DNA of 64,000 bases, from NCBI RefSeq assembly GCF_016802725.1, contig NC_052669.1:6625501-6689500 (forward strand), given 5' to 3'. The position numbers and the translations under genes are program-made. The notes beneath the pieces are model-generated. The model had not been told where the DNA came from. It ran no database searches and saw only the letters and a list, made by a program, of their open reading frames with translations. Shown here piece after piece: positions 1 to 10,920 of this stretch; position 1 is the stretch's first letter; every line of letters starts with the position of its first letter. Source of the DNA: Solenopsis invicta (Eukaryota; Arthropoda; Insecta; Hymenoptera; Formicidae).

Positions 1-1649
1 AGGCAGATTGCTTGATCGAAGATTCGGATTGATCTGTGATTTTCTGATCAACAGCTCCATCTTCCTTCTCCACACTCTTACTTTCCTCTGAAGCTGCAAC
101 TTTATTTTCCACACTGATATTTTCAGGTGCGCTATTCGCTTCGACTGTTTCCATCTCATTCTTGCCATCTTTACTGCTTCCATCTTTTTCAACCTCCTGT
201 TTCTTACTAGCCTCCTGATTATCCACTTTGATACAGTCGCTCCCGTCTTTAGCGTTATCTTTGCTAGTATTAATCTTGCTCTCACTCTTTTCATCCTCAT
301 TTTTATCGATACTTCCATGATTCAAAGATCCCTGCATGTCAACGATATTGCCGACTGGTGAGACTGGTGTGGTGGCCAAGTGACCAGCTCGTATTTTATC
401 AACTGAACTTGTAATATGTGATTCCTTTTCCTCACTGTCGTCCAGGGTAGACTTGACTTTCTGCTTTGCATAACTTTTGTGTTTTCTATTCTTGCTACGA
501 GTATTTTCCATGTTGTTTGTTCTCATTTTCTGTCAAAAGTTATATTATTTCATGTACAAAAATTATCCAAATATAGAGACTTCAAATCACATGTATTGTG
601 AAACTTACTTTCATATTTAACAAAACTCTGGTATCATCGACGAATTGAGGTAATCTTGTGAACAAATGCTGAACCATGTCCCTCAGGCAATGCTCCGCCG
701 TTTTACGAAGTATTTCTGTAAAGATATATTATTACACATGTAATTTTTGTCAGCAGAAATACGAAACCTGAAACCCATATACAACTCACCACTGAGACGA
801 GTTTCGAAACATATCCTGAAGCAACTTAGCATAATTTCACACACACTCTCATTGGAAAGATGATCACCAGCGGATGACAGCATGAGGGCTCTCAAAACTT
901 GCAAGACTCTCATAAGGACCACCCCATCGCCAGATGCATCTGCGCCGACAAATCTCGCGTGTGTAACAGAATCTGCTATAGCTTCTACACAAGTGGCTAT
1001 GGCAGGATGATTAGAATCTAAAAAGTAATATGTGTTGTATCACAAGATAAAAAAAATGTGAGAATATTTGTTGTCACAATAGTTGAGACTAACCAACAAG
1101 ACCATAAGAAATTATCTTATTAACAGCAGACAGCGCTAGACTAGTCACAGGTCCTGTAGTTTCTTCAGATCTTATAATTTCCAGGAAAGGAGTAAGAAAA
1201 ACAGCAGGTTCCAATTGAGATAGATCTCTGTGTTCGTTCAACACTTCCTTTAAGGTATTCAAGCCCTTCATAAGAGTATCTTGATCGTCGTCCTGGAAAT
1301 TAAATTGTACAATTAGAGAGCAAATCTTCAAGATCTTTCGTGACAGTTATCTCCATCTTATTGTCTACAACAAATTTGTAGATTAAACAAATCTGAAGTG
1401 TCTATCGCCAGACCAAGCTCTACAATCTGTTTAATTTGATTGGGGACAGGAGCAAATGTATATGCCGATAGTGATCACCTCATTCGCGGGAACAGTTGGT
1501 AAGGGAGATAAAAGAGATATCCTAACCTGGTGCGAGTGTGACGACCATCGGGCGCCTCGTCGCATCGCTGTCACCAGGAGGCATACCTCGCCCTCGACGA
1601 CGTACAAGCCGCCCCTGCAAGGGCCCGTGGGCCTCGCGGTTCTACTCAT
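1..1649 (-). CDS. GBF1: GBF1/Gartenzwerg-type Arf guanine-nucleotide exchange factor, N-terminal part (5' partial gene, continues past left edge)
   Basis: Large Sec7-family exchange factor that activates Arf1 at the cis-Golgi and ER exit sites. Five coding exons fit on the minus strand: 1649-1527, 1292-1094, 1017-790, 715-609 and 529 to the window edge. All have GT-AG borders and continuous phase (0,1,1,0). The protein opens with a stretch containing LLVTAMRRGARWSSH, then LEPAVFLTPFLEIIRSE, TTGPVTSLALSAVNK, HLSNESVCEIMLSCFRICFE and a segment ending VQHLFTRLPQF. These match the dimerisation (DCB) region of GBF1, which in vertebrates has the same order of motifs. The exon at 529-1 is a Ser/Lys/Glu-rich linker with little conservation. 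The catalytic Sec7 domain lies outside the window. I chose the ATG at 1649 because it is the first Met in frame before the conserved start. The family call is firm; the exact start is slightly less so. Confidence 0.93.
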
Positions 1650-2822
1650 CTTCACACGATCTCGTCGCTATGCCATACCAGGATTCCGCAAGATTGCACA
1701 GCACGGCGAGATAATAAACTCGATCCACCAGACGTTCGCATAGACCCGTCACGTCAAGTGTCGAGCAGGCCACTTCTTCCCACCACCGCACCGCCGCCAA
1801 CACGATAACCATCGACTTACCGTCAACCGTCGTCGACCCGCGAATCTCGCAGTTAAAGTGCCGACGTTCGATTAGTCGATATACACGTGTCATGTAAGAA
1901 ATGTGAGAACGCGACGCGACGACGTTTATACGAGGTGAGTAAAAAGTATCGAACAGGCGAAATAGAAATGTCTCGAAAACAAGACATTTGAAAAAAAAAT
2001 GTTTCATGCAAAATTTGTATGTTCTGGAGGGGGACAGATAATGGTATTTTATTAATTTTCGAAGAAAACTTACGTATAAAATTATCGAAAAATGAATAGA
2101 TATCTTCGGCCGCGATTTTCTTCGATTCGCGATTTCGCTCACGACGCCTCGTATGTACGAGGCTTAAGCTAATCGAAGTTGATCAGCCGTTCGTAGCATC
2201 GCGTCTCGTGTTTCTTAGTGAGTGGATTAGCACGTTTTCGTTTCGTCATTAAATTCCTCGATCGGCAGTCACCAATTTCTGCGGCGACAGATACTTAAGC
2301 GACATTAGCTTTAATCGCAGTTGGAGGTAAGGGCAGATCCAAAAGATGCGAGATCTTTAATCCCATGACGTTTGCCACGTACCACATCAGCCACTGTTTG
2401 CATTCCACATAAACAAATCAATTATTATCGAGCTTCTTTTTGCACTTGTGTGCCTCGCGTGAATGTCGTTACTTTCGCTCGTGCAAGAATGCAGACTATC
2501 GATATTCCGTTTCCCACCGATGATTTAATTTTTTTTCTTTCACGCGAAGCGGTCAACTCGAAAGAGTGACAGAATTGTCCGTAAACAACGATGTTCTTGA
2601 TCGTTCGAAGTGTATCGAATTCGGGGAAAATTACTATAATAAAATCAGCTGTGTACAATATAATTACGTAGTCAGCAAACTGAGACTGTTACTTTTTCGA
2701 GTAAATAATTTGGTGATACATTTCGCGACCAATTTGAAGGTTATGAAGTTTGTCAAGTCACGTGTTGTCGAGTATTGATTACGCAATTACAGACCTGTGC
2801 AAATTGTGCGTGATCAAAAGAT
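1650..2822. other. GBF1 5' flank and intergenic DNA
   Basis: The part next to GBF1 (about 1650-2350) is richer in GC and CpG than the DNA further right and probably holds the GBF1 5'UTR and promoter. The overlapping open frames on both strands here resemble no known protein. From about 2350 to 2822 the sequence becomes AT-rich and I see nothing specific. Confidence 0.5.
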
Positions 2823-3126
2823 ACACTGAGAAAAAAATTTAGTTGAAAAACCAAATATAACTTAGTCCGATACATTCAGAAGAAACTATACCATTTTTAA
2901 GAGACTAAATAATAGTTGAATCTGTTGGATCAACCTAATGTTTAATTGAACGTATTGGACTGTGGTCGCGGTATTCATAGTCGTAAATAATTTTCAATGT
3001 TTGATTAAAAGCATAATTAATTACGTATTCAAACATTTATTCATTTTTTTCAAAGATTGAAAATTATTTATGACTACGAATAGCAGCCTAAATATTTTAG
3101 TATTTTAACCATTTTTTTCTCAGCGT
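2823..3126. repeat. TIR element (CACTGAGAAAAA ends) split by a second palindromic element
   Basis: The left end begins ACACTGAGAAAAAAAT and the right end reads as an imperfect reverse complement (TTTTTTTCTCAGCGT). The element has no coding capacity. A second inverted-repeat element sits inside it, so this is a nested insertion. Confidence 0.6.
2964..3088. repeat. Short palindromic MITE, GGTATTCATAGTCG family, copy 1
   Basis: Arms GGTATTCATAGTCGTAAATA and the inverse reading TATTTATGACTACGAATA flank a short AT-rich loop; arm length is about 38 bp with a few mismatches. Related copies lie at 7859-8003 and 29459-29586. Confidence 0.65.
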
Positions 3127-4508
3127 AATAATTATATTTTATTCCATTTAATAAAAAGAATGATTTAAGAATGATTCTAATTAATGTGTTTTGATTTTTC
3201 TTATGAATCTTATTATATCTGTTTCTGCCAACGTAGACCAATTTTAATCACTGCCTAATTTACTTTAATCTTCATTTTTTTCTAAAGAAGCAAATTAAAC
3301 TGAGATTGAAGTTGATACAAATCTGTTGATACAAATGTATATTAAGACTTCGATCAAATTCCAGTTAATTTAATAATCAATTAATTTGATTACTTGTGAA
3401 AAAATTTCTAATTTATTGTCTTTTCATATATCAAATAAGCAGGGTTAAATAGTGACTAGTTAAAAAGTTAAAATTTAAATAATGAAGTAAAAATTAATAA
3501 CTTAATTAAAAAGTTTATAACTTTTAACATAACTTAGTTAATTTTAGTCAATCTTTGTAGTTGATTATTTTTAAATCGGCCACTCAAGTTAATCAGAAAT
3601 GATAAAACCAGTCTTATATTACATTCTATACACACAATAATACAAAATCCAAATTTGGGAAAAAATCTCTGAAATTCTTAGCAACTGGAATACCTTTTCC
3701 ATATTACAGAATATCTTATCTGAAATGTATCTATACAGAAAGGAAACTTGTGTTTTCAATAGGTTCAAAACTCAAGTTTAAAACTCGTCCTCTTAACTCA
3801 AGTAACTTTTTTACGCACGGTGGAATATTAATACGATTTGAGATCTTTCTTCCTAGTCATCCATTGAATATGTATTCAGACATTGCTAACTTAAATGGAT
3901 GCTGCATGCATATAATTGTCAGAAGAGATTGATCGATTAAAGTCATTTAATATTCAGTAACAAGACTCTTGTATGGAGATATGTCATCGTCTAAAGCAGA
4001 GTTGTGTCATACATTTCAAAATTACACGTCTATATTATTTACTATATTGCTCACGTTTACACGAATCTTCATGTAATGTAAACAATACGAGAAATGTAAA
4101 TTATTACAAATTGAATAATGCAATATAGAAAAAAGTAGTTAAGTTACATAAGATTTATAGTATTTATAAAATAAAAATATATATTAAAAAAAACGAGTAA
4201 ACAGTATTTTTATTGTATTTGATAAAGTTTCTATACTTTCAATACTCCATATGAGATTATGTATGTAGACACTTATTGTTTACAGGTAACACATAAAACA
4301 AAGTTCACATTGTATACATGTTATGTATTTATATAATGTATTTTACGCGTAAACATCCAATCTTGCTCATAGCTCTTTGAACGCAAGTTTTCTGTCAGAC
4401 TCCAGACATCGGACGCGATTCGAATCTCTCATAATTGACCGCGAATGTTAAGGCGAGGCTAAAGTGTCGAAGCGCAATCGAGAGAAATGATCCTCTCGGC
4501 TCAATAGA
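3127..4508. other. AT-rich intergenic DNA upstream of the glutaredoxin
   Basis: Very AT-rich with no coding signal. The last 150 bases before 4509 rise in GC content and presumably contain the glutaredoxin promoter and 5'UTR; no TATA box was clear. Confidence 0.4.
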
Positions 4509-5422
4509 ATGGGTTCAGTTTCCAGTACAAAAAGGTCTATCATGCCTTCTACACGAGATCTCGTCAACGAACTCATCGCCAAGGACTCGGTCGTCATATT
4601 CTCCAAGACGTATTGTCCTTACTGCACAATGGCCAAGAAGGTATCTAGATTCTGTTTCACAAGAGAGCAATATCGATTTTTATTCGTAATTTGAAAAAAA
4701 AACGATAACGTCACAACGATAACGATATGGCTCACATCAGTGATATGACCATCCGTCATGTGGCGTTATCGTTTATCATATTACGTCTAATTTGTTGATT
4801 GTTTGATGCATGTGAGTTTTCGGAATTAAAAAAAAAGTCTGCTCTATTATATTTCAACTCCAATATTCTTATAATAGCATTCACGCGTGCCTTTGTCAAT
4901 TAACTTCTCATTTTTCTCGCGCAATTTTTTTTAATTTGATGTTTCAACTACGCACACACACACTTTTCAAGTATATCAAAGTTGAACTTTTCTGTGATCC
5001 TACTAAAATATCTATAATATTAAAAAGTTGCCTTTTATACGATTGACGTGGAATTTCTGAAGAAATTATGACATCTACAGTGCAGTTTATAAATTTAAAT
5101 ATAATTTACTATTTAAATTACTTTATTATTATTATTATTATTAACAATGGTGACAAATTGTTACTAGTTTTTTTATTGAGATGATAATTTCTTATTTACC
5201 TATTTTTATCGAATTTTTGTGCAGGTGTTTGACTCGTTGAAGAAGAAATACACGGCGATAGAGTTAGACGATAGGGAAGACGCAGCGGAGATACAAGATG
5301 TGTTGGGCGAAATAACTGGTGCCAGGACAGTGCCCAGGGTATTCCTCAATGGAGAATGCTTAGGCGGCGGTACCGATGTCAAGAAATTGTACGAGAGCGG
5401 CGAGCTAGAGAAAAAATTTTAA
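4509..5422 (+). CDS. Dithiol glutaredoxin (CPYC class), two exons
   Basis: Small glutathione-dependent oxidoreductase that reduces protein disulfides and glutathione mixed disulfides. Exon 1 is 4509-4640 (44 codons, donor AAG|GTATCT) and exon 2 is 5225-5422 (acceptor TTTTTGTGCAG), joined in phase 0. The product is 109 residues, the usual length for the family. The redox site SKTYCPYCTMAK is at about residues 32-43. The cis-Pro glutathione-binding segment TVPRVFLNG and the GGGTD motif are both present in exon 2. The spacing and the GEITGARTVPRVF block resemble fly Grx1/Grx2-type proteins. The N-terminus MGSVSS fits the MGxxxS pattern of N-myristoylation, but an internal Met at residue 12 could be used instead. 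AATAAA signals follow the stop within 90 bases. Confidence 0.95.
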
Positions 5423-5494
5423 ATTTTTATTGCCGAAGCGTCTTGTGATTATTTACCTATAATTTGTTCATAACAAGGGGCTCTCTATAATAAC

Positions 5495-5508
5495 AATAAA
5501 TCAATAAA
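5495..5508 (+). promoter_or_regulatory. Poly(A) signals of the glutaredoxin gene
   Basis: Two AATAAA hexamers (5495-5500 and 5503-5508) lie 73-86 bases after the stop codon on the coding strand. Confidence 0.75.
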
Positions 5509-5727
5509 ACACAACTGCGCTGATGCAAGAGAGGAAAAAGGTATCTTTCGAATTGAATTTCAATTCCTATTCTGTTTTCATCGATCGTGTTTTCACGTGG
5601 AAATTAAACAAAAAGACAGATGTGGTTTCGCGAATATCAATTTTATTTTAATAATTAACTTACTTTTGCGCCGTCCACTTAAATTTTATTTATGAATAAA
5701 CAAATGAAACACGATTAATAAGTGTGC

Positions 5728-6001
5728 AGTGAGGATGACGGTGCGCAGTTATATTTTACAAATTATTAAATATATAAAAACGTTGTACGTTATGTATTTA
5801 GCGATAAAATTTTCCGATTAAATTATCATATATACGACCCTTTTCGTTCAATTTTGCTGGTTGGTTCAAAATTTAACCGAACCGTACAATGTTTTTATGT
5901 ATTTAATAATTTATAAAATTAAATTTGTGAATTTAATAAATTTGTAATAAATTAAATATATTTTAATAATTTATAAAATTACGCACTCCATCGTCCACGC
6001 T
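5728..6001. repeat. Palindromic TIR element, about 270 bp
   Basis: The left end (5728 onward, with GATGACGGTGCGCAGTTA) pairs with the reverse of the right end (TTACGCACTCCATCGTCC), and the inner parts (AAATTATTAAATATATAAAA against its inverse) extend the stem. The right arm holds a short internal duplication of AATAATTTATAAAATT. Non-coding. Confidence 0.55.
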
Positions 6002-6899
6002 AGATTATAATTATTAACTGTTTTATTTATTCGTCTTTAAATTTCTCAAAAGTCGTTACTTTTTTGTTTATATTTATGAAAACTGCCCATTTTTACAAAT
6101 GTAAATTAACTTTGATCTCGGTTTAACTTACTTTTTTAATTTTTAAAATTAGAAAAAGATGCATTATAGAATCAAAACTGTTTAGAATGATTTGGATTCA
6201 ATTTCAACTATGTGTAACTTAATTGAATATAACTCTTATGGCTAAAGTTACAAAACTATTTTTTTAAATTTTATTATATCCTTAATCTCCCTGTTAATCC
6301 CTCTTATTTTTTCCTTGCATTTTTTAAAATGATAGAAAATTGACAATTTCGTCTGCATTTGTATAGCTTGACGTACAATTAACCGGTGATTAAGTTAATT
6401 GCAGCATGATCATCGGAGTCCTTGAAACCAATTATGACTGACAAAATTGCGACATAGGAACTACATAAGAAAGTCGCTTCAATTTTTACCAGTCGCACTT
6501 ATCAGTCGAAATTACGCTAATTATTTGATACGAATGAAAAGTTACATGACAAAGTATAAAGAGCAAGCGTACAGTTCAACTGTTTTTTTTTTCCGTCCTC
6601 TCCCTGCCTTCGATATCCCCTCCACTTTTCTCATACACAGATCAGACTTGTAGCAGCTAGTAAAGCTAGTTTATTAATTTATTAGTAAGTGAAAAATAAA
6701 ACGAATCTAAGCCAAGACGCGGTAATTAAGTCGACGTGGCCAACAACGCGGGGCACCACGTGTCAATGACGGTGCAGTGGACACACGCACGCACCAGTCT
6801 AAAAATACACTCGCAGTCCGGTGAGACAGTACCGCTCGATCGCGAGAACATCGTGTCGATCCATAGGCCGATCGGCCGAAGGTTCGCGGAAGCGAGAGG
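6002..6899. other. Intergenic DNA and PLA2 promoter region
   Basis: AT-rich up to about 6650, with no recognisable coding. From about 6700 to 6899 GC content rises and this is probably the 5'UTR of the phospholipase gene. Confidence 0.4.
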
Positions 6900-9800
6900 A
6901 TGGATCTGACGCGTTATCGAAAAATCATAATCTACGTGCTGACATTCCTCGCGTACGCTTGGTCCGGCTACGGTGCTGGACTGCTGACGAATCTGCGGGA
7001 TGCCGTGCTGGCGGCGGAGACAGTCTTCCAGGACCTGTTCGCCAACGCCATCACCGTGGCGAAGAAGATCAAGGACATACACGAAGTATTCGACGCCGCC
7101 GTCGAGGAGAACTGCGTCTTCAAATGTTCCGACGGTGCGTATATCACCGCGGGTAGATGCTATCTCGTCTATCAACCTCGCGATTCGCGAGGTTATCAAG
7201 TTATCCCTCCAACGAATCCAATGACGCGCCGCGATTGGCGGATCTCAATCGATCCGCGCGGATCTCTTTGGGTACCTTAATTGCACTTTCTACACCCCGT
7301 ATTTCTCCCTTGGAACTCTTTGCTGGGATGGCGCTTTGACCGAATTTTTTAATTATTTTTACAAGTTCTCTTAATTCTATTATTCCCTACATTGATCAAT
7401 AAAGGTTAATTATTTTGTAAAAGTTGCATAATCGTCAATTACATTAATTATGGATCAATTTAAACCAGAGAGAAAACATGTGAGAGTGGACATGGCGAGC
7501 TTGAGGACATTCTAGAGATCCTCAAGTAAAAGATTCGATACCGCTTAGACAAATTTGATTGGTGCTTTGATTCGCCATATTGTTTAGGACATTTCAGCGC
7601 GCTTTCAAAAAATGTTTAAATCAATTTAATATATATGTAGCTTATTAATACACCAAGAGATAGTCTTAAGATGCTAATATAGTTCTTTGATTGATGACAT
7701 CTTAAAACGATCTTAAATATAAGAATTGACTATGAATACTGACCAAAAAGTGGGCGCTATATGACTTCTTTACATCCTTGCCCAGAAATCGTCTGAAAAT
7801 CTCTCTGAATTTTACGAGTAAAACGATCATCGATTTTAACGGTGTAAACTAGATCATAGGTCGGTATTCATAGTCGATTCTTATATTTAAGATTATCTTA
7901 AGTATCACCTTAAGATGTCATCAACCAATCAGAGAGCCGTATTAGCATCTTAAGACGTTACTTAAGACGATCTTGAAATAAGAATCGACTATGAATACCG
8001 GCCATAGTGTAACACAAGAATCCATTATAATCTTCCATTTTTATATAAGTATTAGAGGCATCTATAATACATTTATCTTCAAATAAATGTATTAAAGCTT
8101 GTTCTAATACATCGCATGTCGGTTGCATAAGCTTGTTCTAAAGCCTGTTCTACAATAGCAGTAAACACAAGACCGTAAGGTTGTAACGTAAGAAATGAAA
8201 ATTTTTCATTCGCTTACGAGCTCTTAAAACCATGCCTTACAACCTTACGGTCTTGTGTTTATGCTATTGTAGAACAGGCTTAATACATCGTATGTCGGTT
8301 GCATAAGCTGTAAGCCGCAAGAATTGACCAATCGCAGTTGAATACTCTCCTCACATTCGATTGTGATTGGTCAATTTTTACGGCTTACAACTTATGCAAC
8401 CGACATACGACGTATTGTAGAACAGACTTAAAGCCTTATGTACAACACGATGCTAGAAATCTGGCCGAGTTCTCGATTTGAGAAAAAGTTGACAAAAACT
8501 CAAATCATGAACACAAACAATTCTAATGAAAATCTCGAATAGAAACCTCGTACAAAAAAATGCATCCTGTCCTATTTTTCCGTATTAGTTAATAGATTCA
8601 ATTCATAGTGCTAATATTATTTCTTTACAAATAGTTGGTGAATGTTGGTTAATGTAACGTTGGACATCGGAAATTGTAATTTTCACAATCTTTAATAAAT
8701 AAGAATCATAATATTTCAATTCGACTATAATGCTATCTAGAGTTATCAAAGTACAACTATTTCTATTCGAAGATTAGTGCGCTATGATTAAACAAGCTGT
8801 GTTGCGACTGGACGAACAGCGCGTTATTCAAATCGTTGTTTTAATTTGTTTCAGGATCGACGCCAAAAGCAGACTGGAATCATAAACCGCAAAGTGATGG
8901 ATGCGGTTCCCTCGGTATCCAGGTTGGTGTCTTCCAAGAGGAGATGTCTTCATAGACAAGCAATTTTTATTAAAATCTCGTCTTAAAACTTATATGAGTA
9001 CATGCCCGTCAGTTATAAATTTAATTTATATTTTGTCACGTTTGTTTCTTGACTGTTTAACTAGGTTTATGACGTCAGTTATTCGAAATTAAAATATATT
9101 TCATAGCATTGCTGGAAAAAATAGTGGAATAGAAATATTTATTTAAATCTAGGGCGTATAGAAAATACCATTTAAAATAAATACTTTAGTGTAATAAATA
9201 TAACGAAGCAAATAATACTTAATATTTATATACAAAACTAAAATTGTCTGGACACACAATACAAGTTTATCTTATGTTATAAATTCACTAAGGCTCGGTT
9301 TTTCATTATCTGATTAACTGATGATTAAATTTTACTCGATGGGCTTAAGTTTTACCCAACGGGCGATGCCATAGATGAAGCTTATTGGTTGAAACTTCAA
9401 GTTAAGTTTAACCATAAGTTAACTAGATAATGAAAAACCGAGCCTAAATATTATAATTTTGTAGGAAAAACTTGAAAGTAAAAATTCATACTATTTTCTA
9501 CTTCTTAAAAGTATAAAATAGAAAATAATGAAACCAAAATTTTAAAAAAGTACATATTTTATGAATATAATAGATGTAACTCATTTTTCTTACAAAATAA
9601 CTGATGCCAAGTGACAGTTTACTTTAAAACATGTTTACAGAAACTGTTACATCTATGTATTCGTAAGGTAGGTGCTGTTTATTTTACTATTTTCTATTTT
9701 GTACTGTTAAGAAAAAGGAAATAAATAATAGAAAATAGAAAAAACTCATTTAATTATGACATTTCAAAGTGTAAAATATCTTATTAAAAAAATGTATATA

Positions 9801-10339
9801 TAAAATGTTGAATAGTGTAAGAGCTTTTTTTTTATCAAATAGTATTTATGAATGCATTTTATGAAAGTTTTTTATAAATACATCCTTTAAATAAGTATTT
9901 CTTAAGTCTATTTCAGTTTTTTCCAACTCTGTTTTATAATACTTTTGTATTGGCTTGCAACATTCTTTATTATATCAATTACACGTTGATTATAAATTGT
10001 CACGAATATTTGCAGGTGAACCAGGAATACCTTCCGCTCACCGAAATGACGAAATGCTGTGACCTCCATGACATTTGCTATGACACTTGTAACACGGACA
10101 AGGAGAAATGCGATATAGAATTCAAGAGATGCCTCTACAGATATTGCGATTCGTATCAAACAACCGCCCTCAGCATTGTTAATACGTGTAAAGCCGCGGC
10201 CAAAGCCCTCTTCACGGGGACGACCGCACTGGGTTGCAAGAGCTTCCTGGACGCTCAGAAACAGGCCTGTTACTGCCCCGATAAGTGGAGCAAAAACAAG
10301 AAACCGAAAAAGGCGGCCCAGGCCGGCGGAGATTTATAA
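6900..10339 (+). CDS. Group XII secreted phospholipase A2 (PLA2G12A-like), three exons
   Basis: Calcium-dependent phospholipase that hydrolyses the sn-2 ester of phospholipids; group XII is the secreted class conserved in animals. Exons: 6900-7134, 8855-8922 and 10016-10339, all GT-AG, phases 1 and 0, giving 208 residues against about 190 for the human protein. Residues 1-26 hold a basic start and a hydrophobic run (IIIYVLTFLAYAWSGYGA) that looks like a signal peptide. Then come the family blocks FKCSDGSTPK, the calcium-loop region DGCGSLGIQ and the active-site helix CCDLHDICYDTC, with the catalytic His-Asp retained, unlike the inactive XIIB form. The Cys-rich C-terminus (GCKSFLDAQKQACYC) also matches. 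The tail is Lys-rich. Introns of 1720 and 1093 bp contain several MITEs. Confidence 0.93.
7668..7744. repeat. Truncated MITE, GGTATTCATAGTCG family (right half)
   Basis: Ends in AAGAATTGACTATGAATACT, the inverted end of the family seen complete at 7859-8003. The left terminal repeat is missing. It shares the internal TTAAGATGCTAATA and ATGACATCTTAA segments with the complete copy in the opposite sense. Confidence 0.6.
7859..8003. repeat. Complete palindromic MITE, GGTATTCATAGTCG family, copy 2
   Basis: The left end GGTCGGTATTCATAGTCG and the right end CGACTATGAATACCGGCC form a stem of more than 30 bp (ATTCTTAT continues it). The element is flanked on both sides by ATA (7856-7858 and 8004-8006), a likely 3-bp target-site duplication. 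It lies in intron 1 of the PLA2 gene. Confidence 0.8.
8096..8428. repeat. Outer MITE of a nested pair, TAA target duplication (PIF/Harbinger-like)
   Basis: Ends read AGCTTGTTCTAATACATCG on the left and, inverted, AGTCTGTTCTACAATACG on the right; both ends abut TAA (8093-8095 and 8429-8431). Sub-terminal stem segments such as TGTCGGTTGCATAAG and TTGACCAATC recur inverted. The element is interrupted by the insert at 8142-8280. A 3-bp TAA duplication is typical of PIF/Harbinger elements, hence the class suggestion. Confidence 0.75.
8142..8280. repeat. Inner MITE hairpin inserted in a relative, TAA target duplication
   Basis: Near-perfect inverted arms of about 47 bp begin AGCCTGTTCTACAATAGCA and contain ACACAAGACCGTAAGGTTG. 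TAA occurs directly on both sides (8139-8141 and 8281-8283). The terminal bases resemble those of the outer element, so both belong to one family. The transcript of this intron could fold into a long hairpin here. Confidence 0.85.
9292..9444. repeat. MITE with 20-bp perfect terminal repeats and TAA duplication
   Basis: Left end GGCTCGGTTTTTCATTATCT and right end AGATAATGAAAAACCGAGCC are exact inverse complements. TAA is present on both sides (9289-9291 and 9445-9447). About 150 bp long and non-coding; it lies in intron 2 of the PLA2 gene. Confidence 0.85.
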
Positions 10340-10920
10340 CGTTGGACGTACAATATAAAAATAACAATATAATTTATATAACAAAGCATATTAAATAGAA
10401 TAGAAAGCATCAACCCTGCTGATAAACAAAATCTCAGATTATTTTGTAATGCGTTCGTTATAGCATAATTTATAAAAAACTTCAGATTAAATATGAGAAA
10501 TGTAAATTTTATAAAGAAAATGACAGCTATTATGCATTTCTTGTAACTATAAGCATTATAATTGTAATTAAATTACTAATTAAAATAATTGTATTAGTAT
10601 AAACTAATTGTAATTACTAATTAAAATAATTGTATTAAAGATAGAGAAGACATATACGCAGTATTGAATCGTTTGTGTTTGAGAATGATTTCCCTCTAGT
10701 CTATATTGTCTATAAATATCAATATCACAAGATTGATATTAAAATCATGTTTGTCTTTTGAAAAAACAATGGACGGTCTTTCGCGATACAAATGTCAATG
10801 TGATAACTGTCTCCGGATAAAATTACCGAATCGAGAAATATATATATATTAAAAATAAATTGTCAAGTAACGCCAATTGTCGAGACAATCGCTGTGATAG
10901 TTTTGTGAGGTAAGGCGGAA
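10340..10920. other. PLA2 3' flank and upstream region of the HMG-box gene
   Basis: AT-rich. ATTAAA near 10389 may act as the PLA2 poly(A) signal. A direct duplication around TACTAATTAAAATAATTGTA occurs near 10575-10635. No other feature seen. Confidence 0.4.

Noticed and set aside
1642..2142. 166-codon open frame on minus upstream of GBF1
   Set aside because: It overlaps the GBF1 start in another frame, has no recognisable domain and lies where the 5'UTR and promoter are expected.
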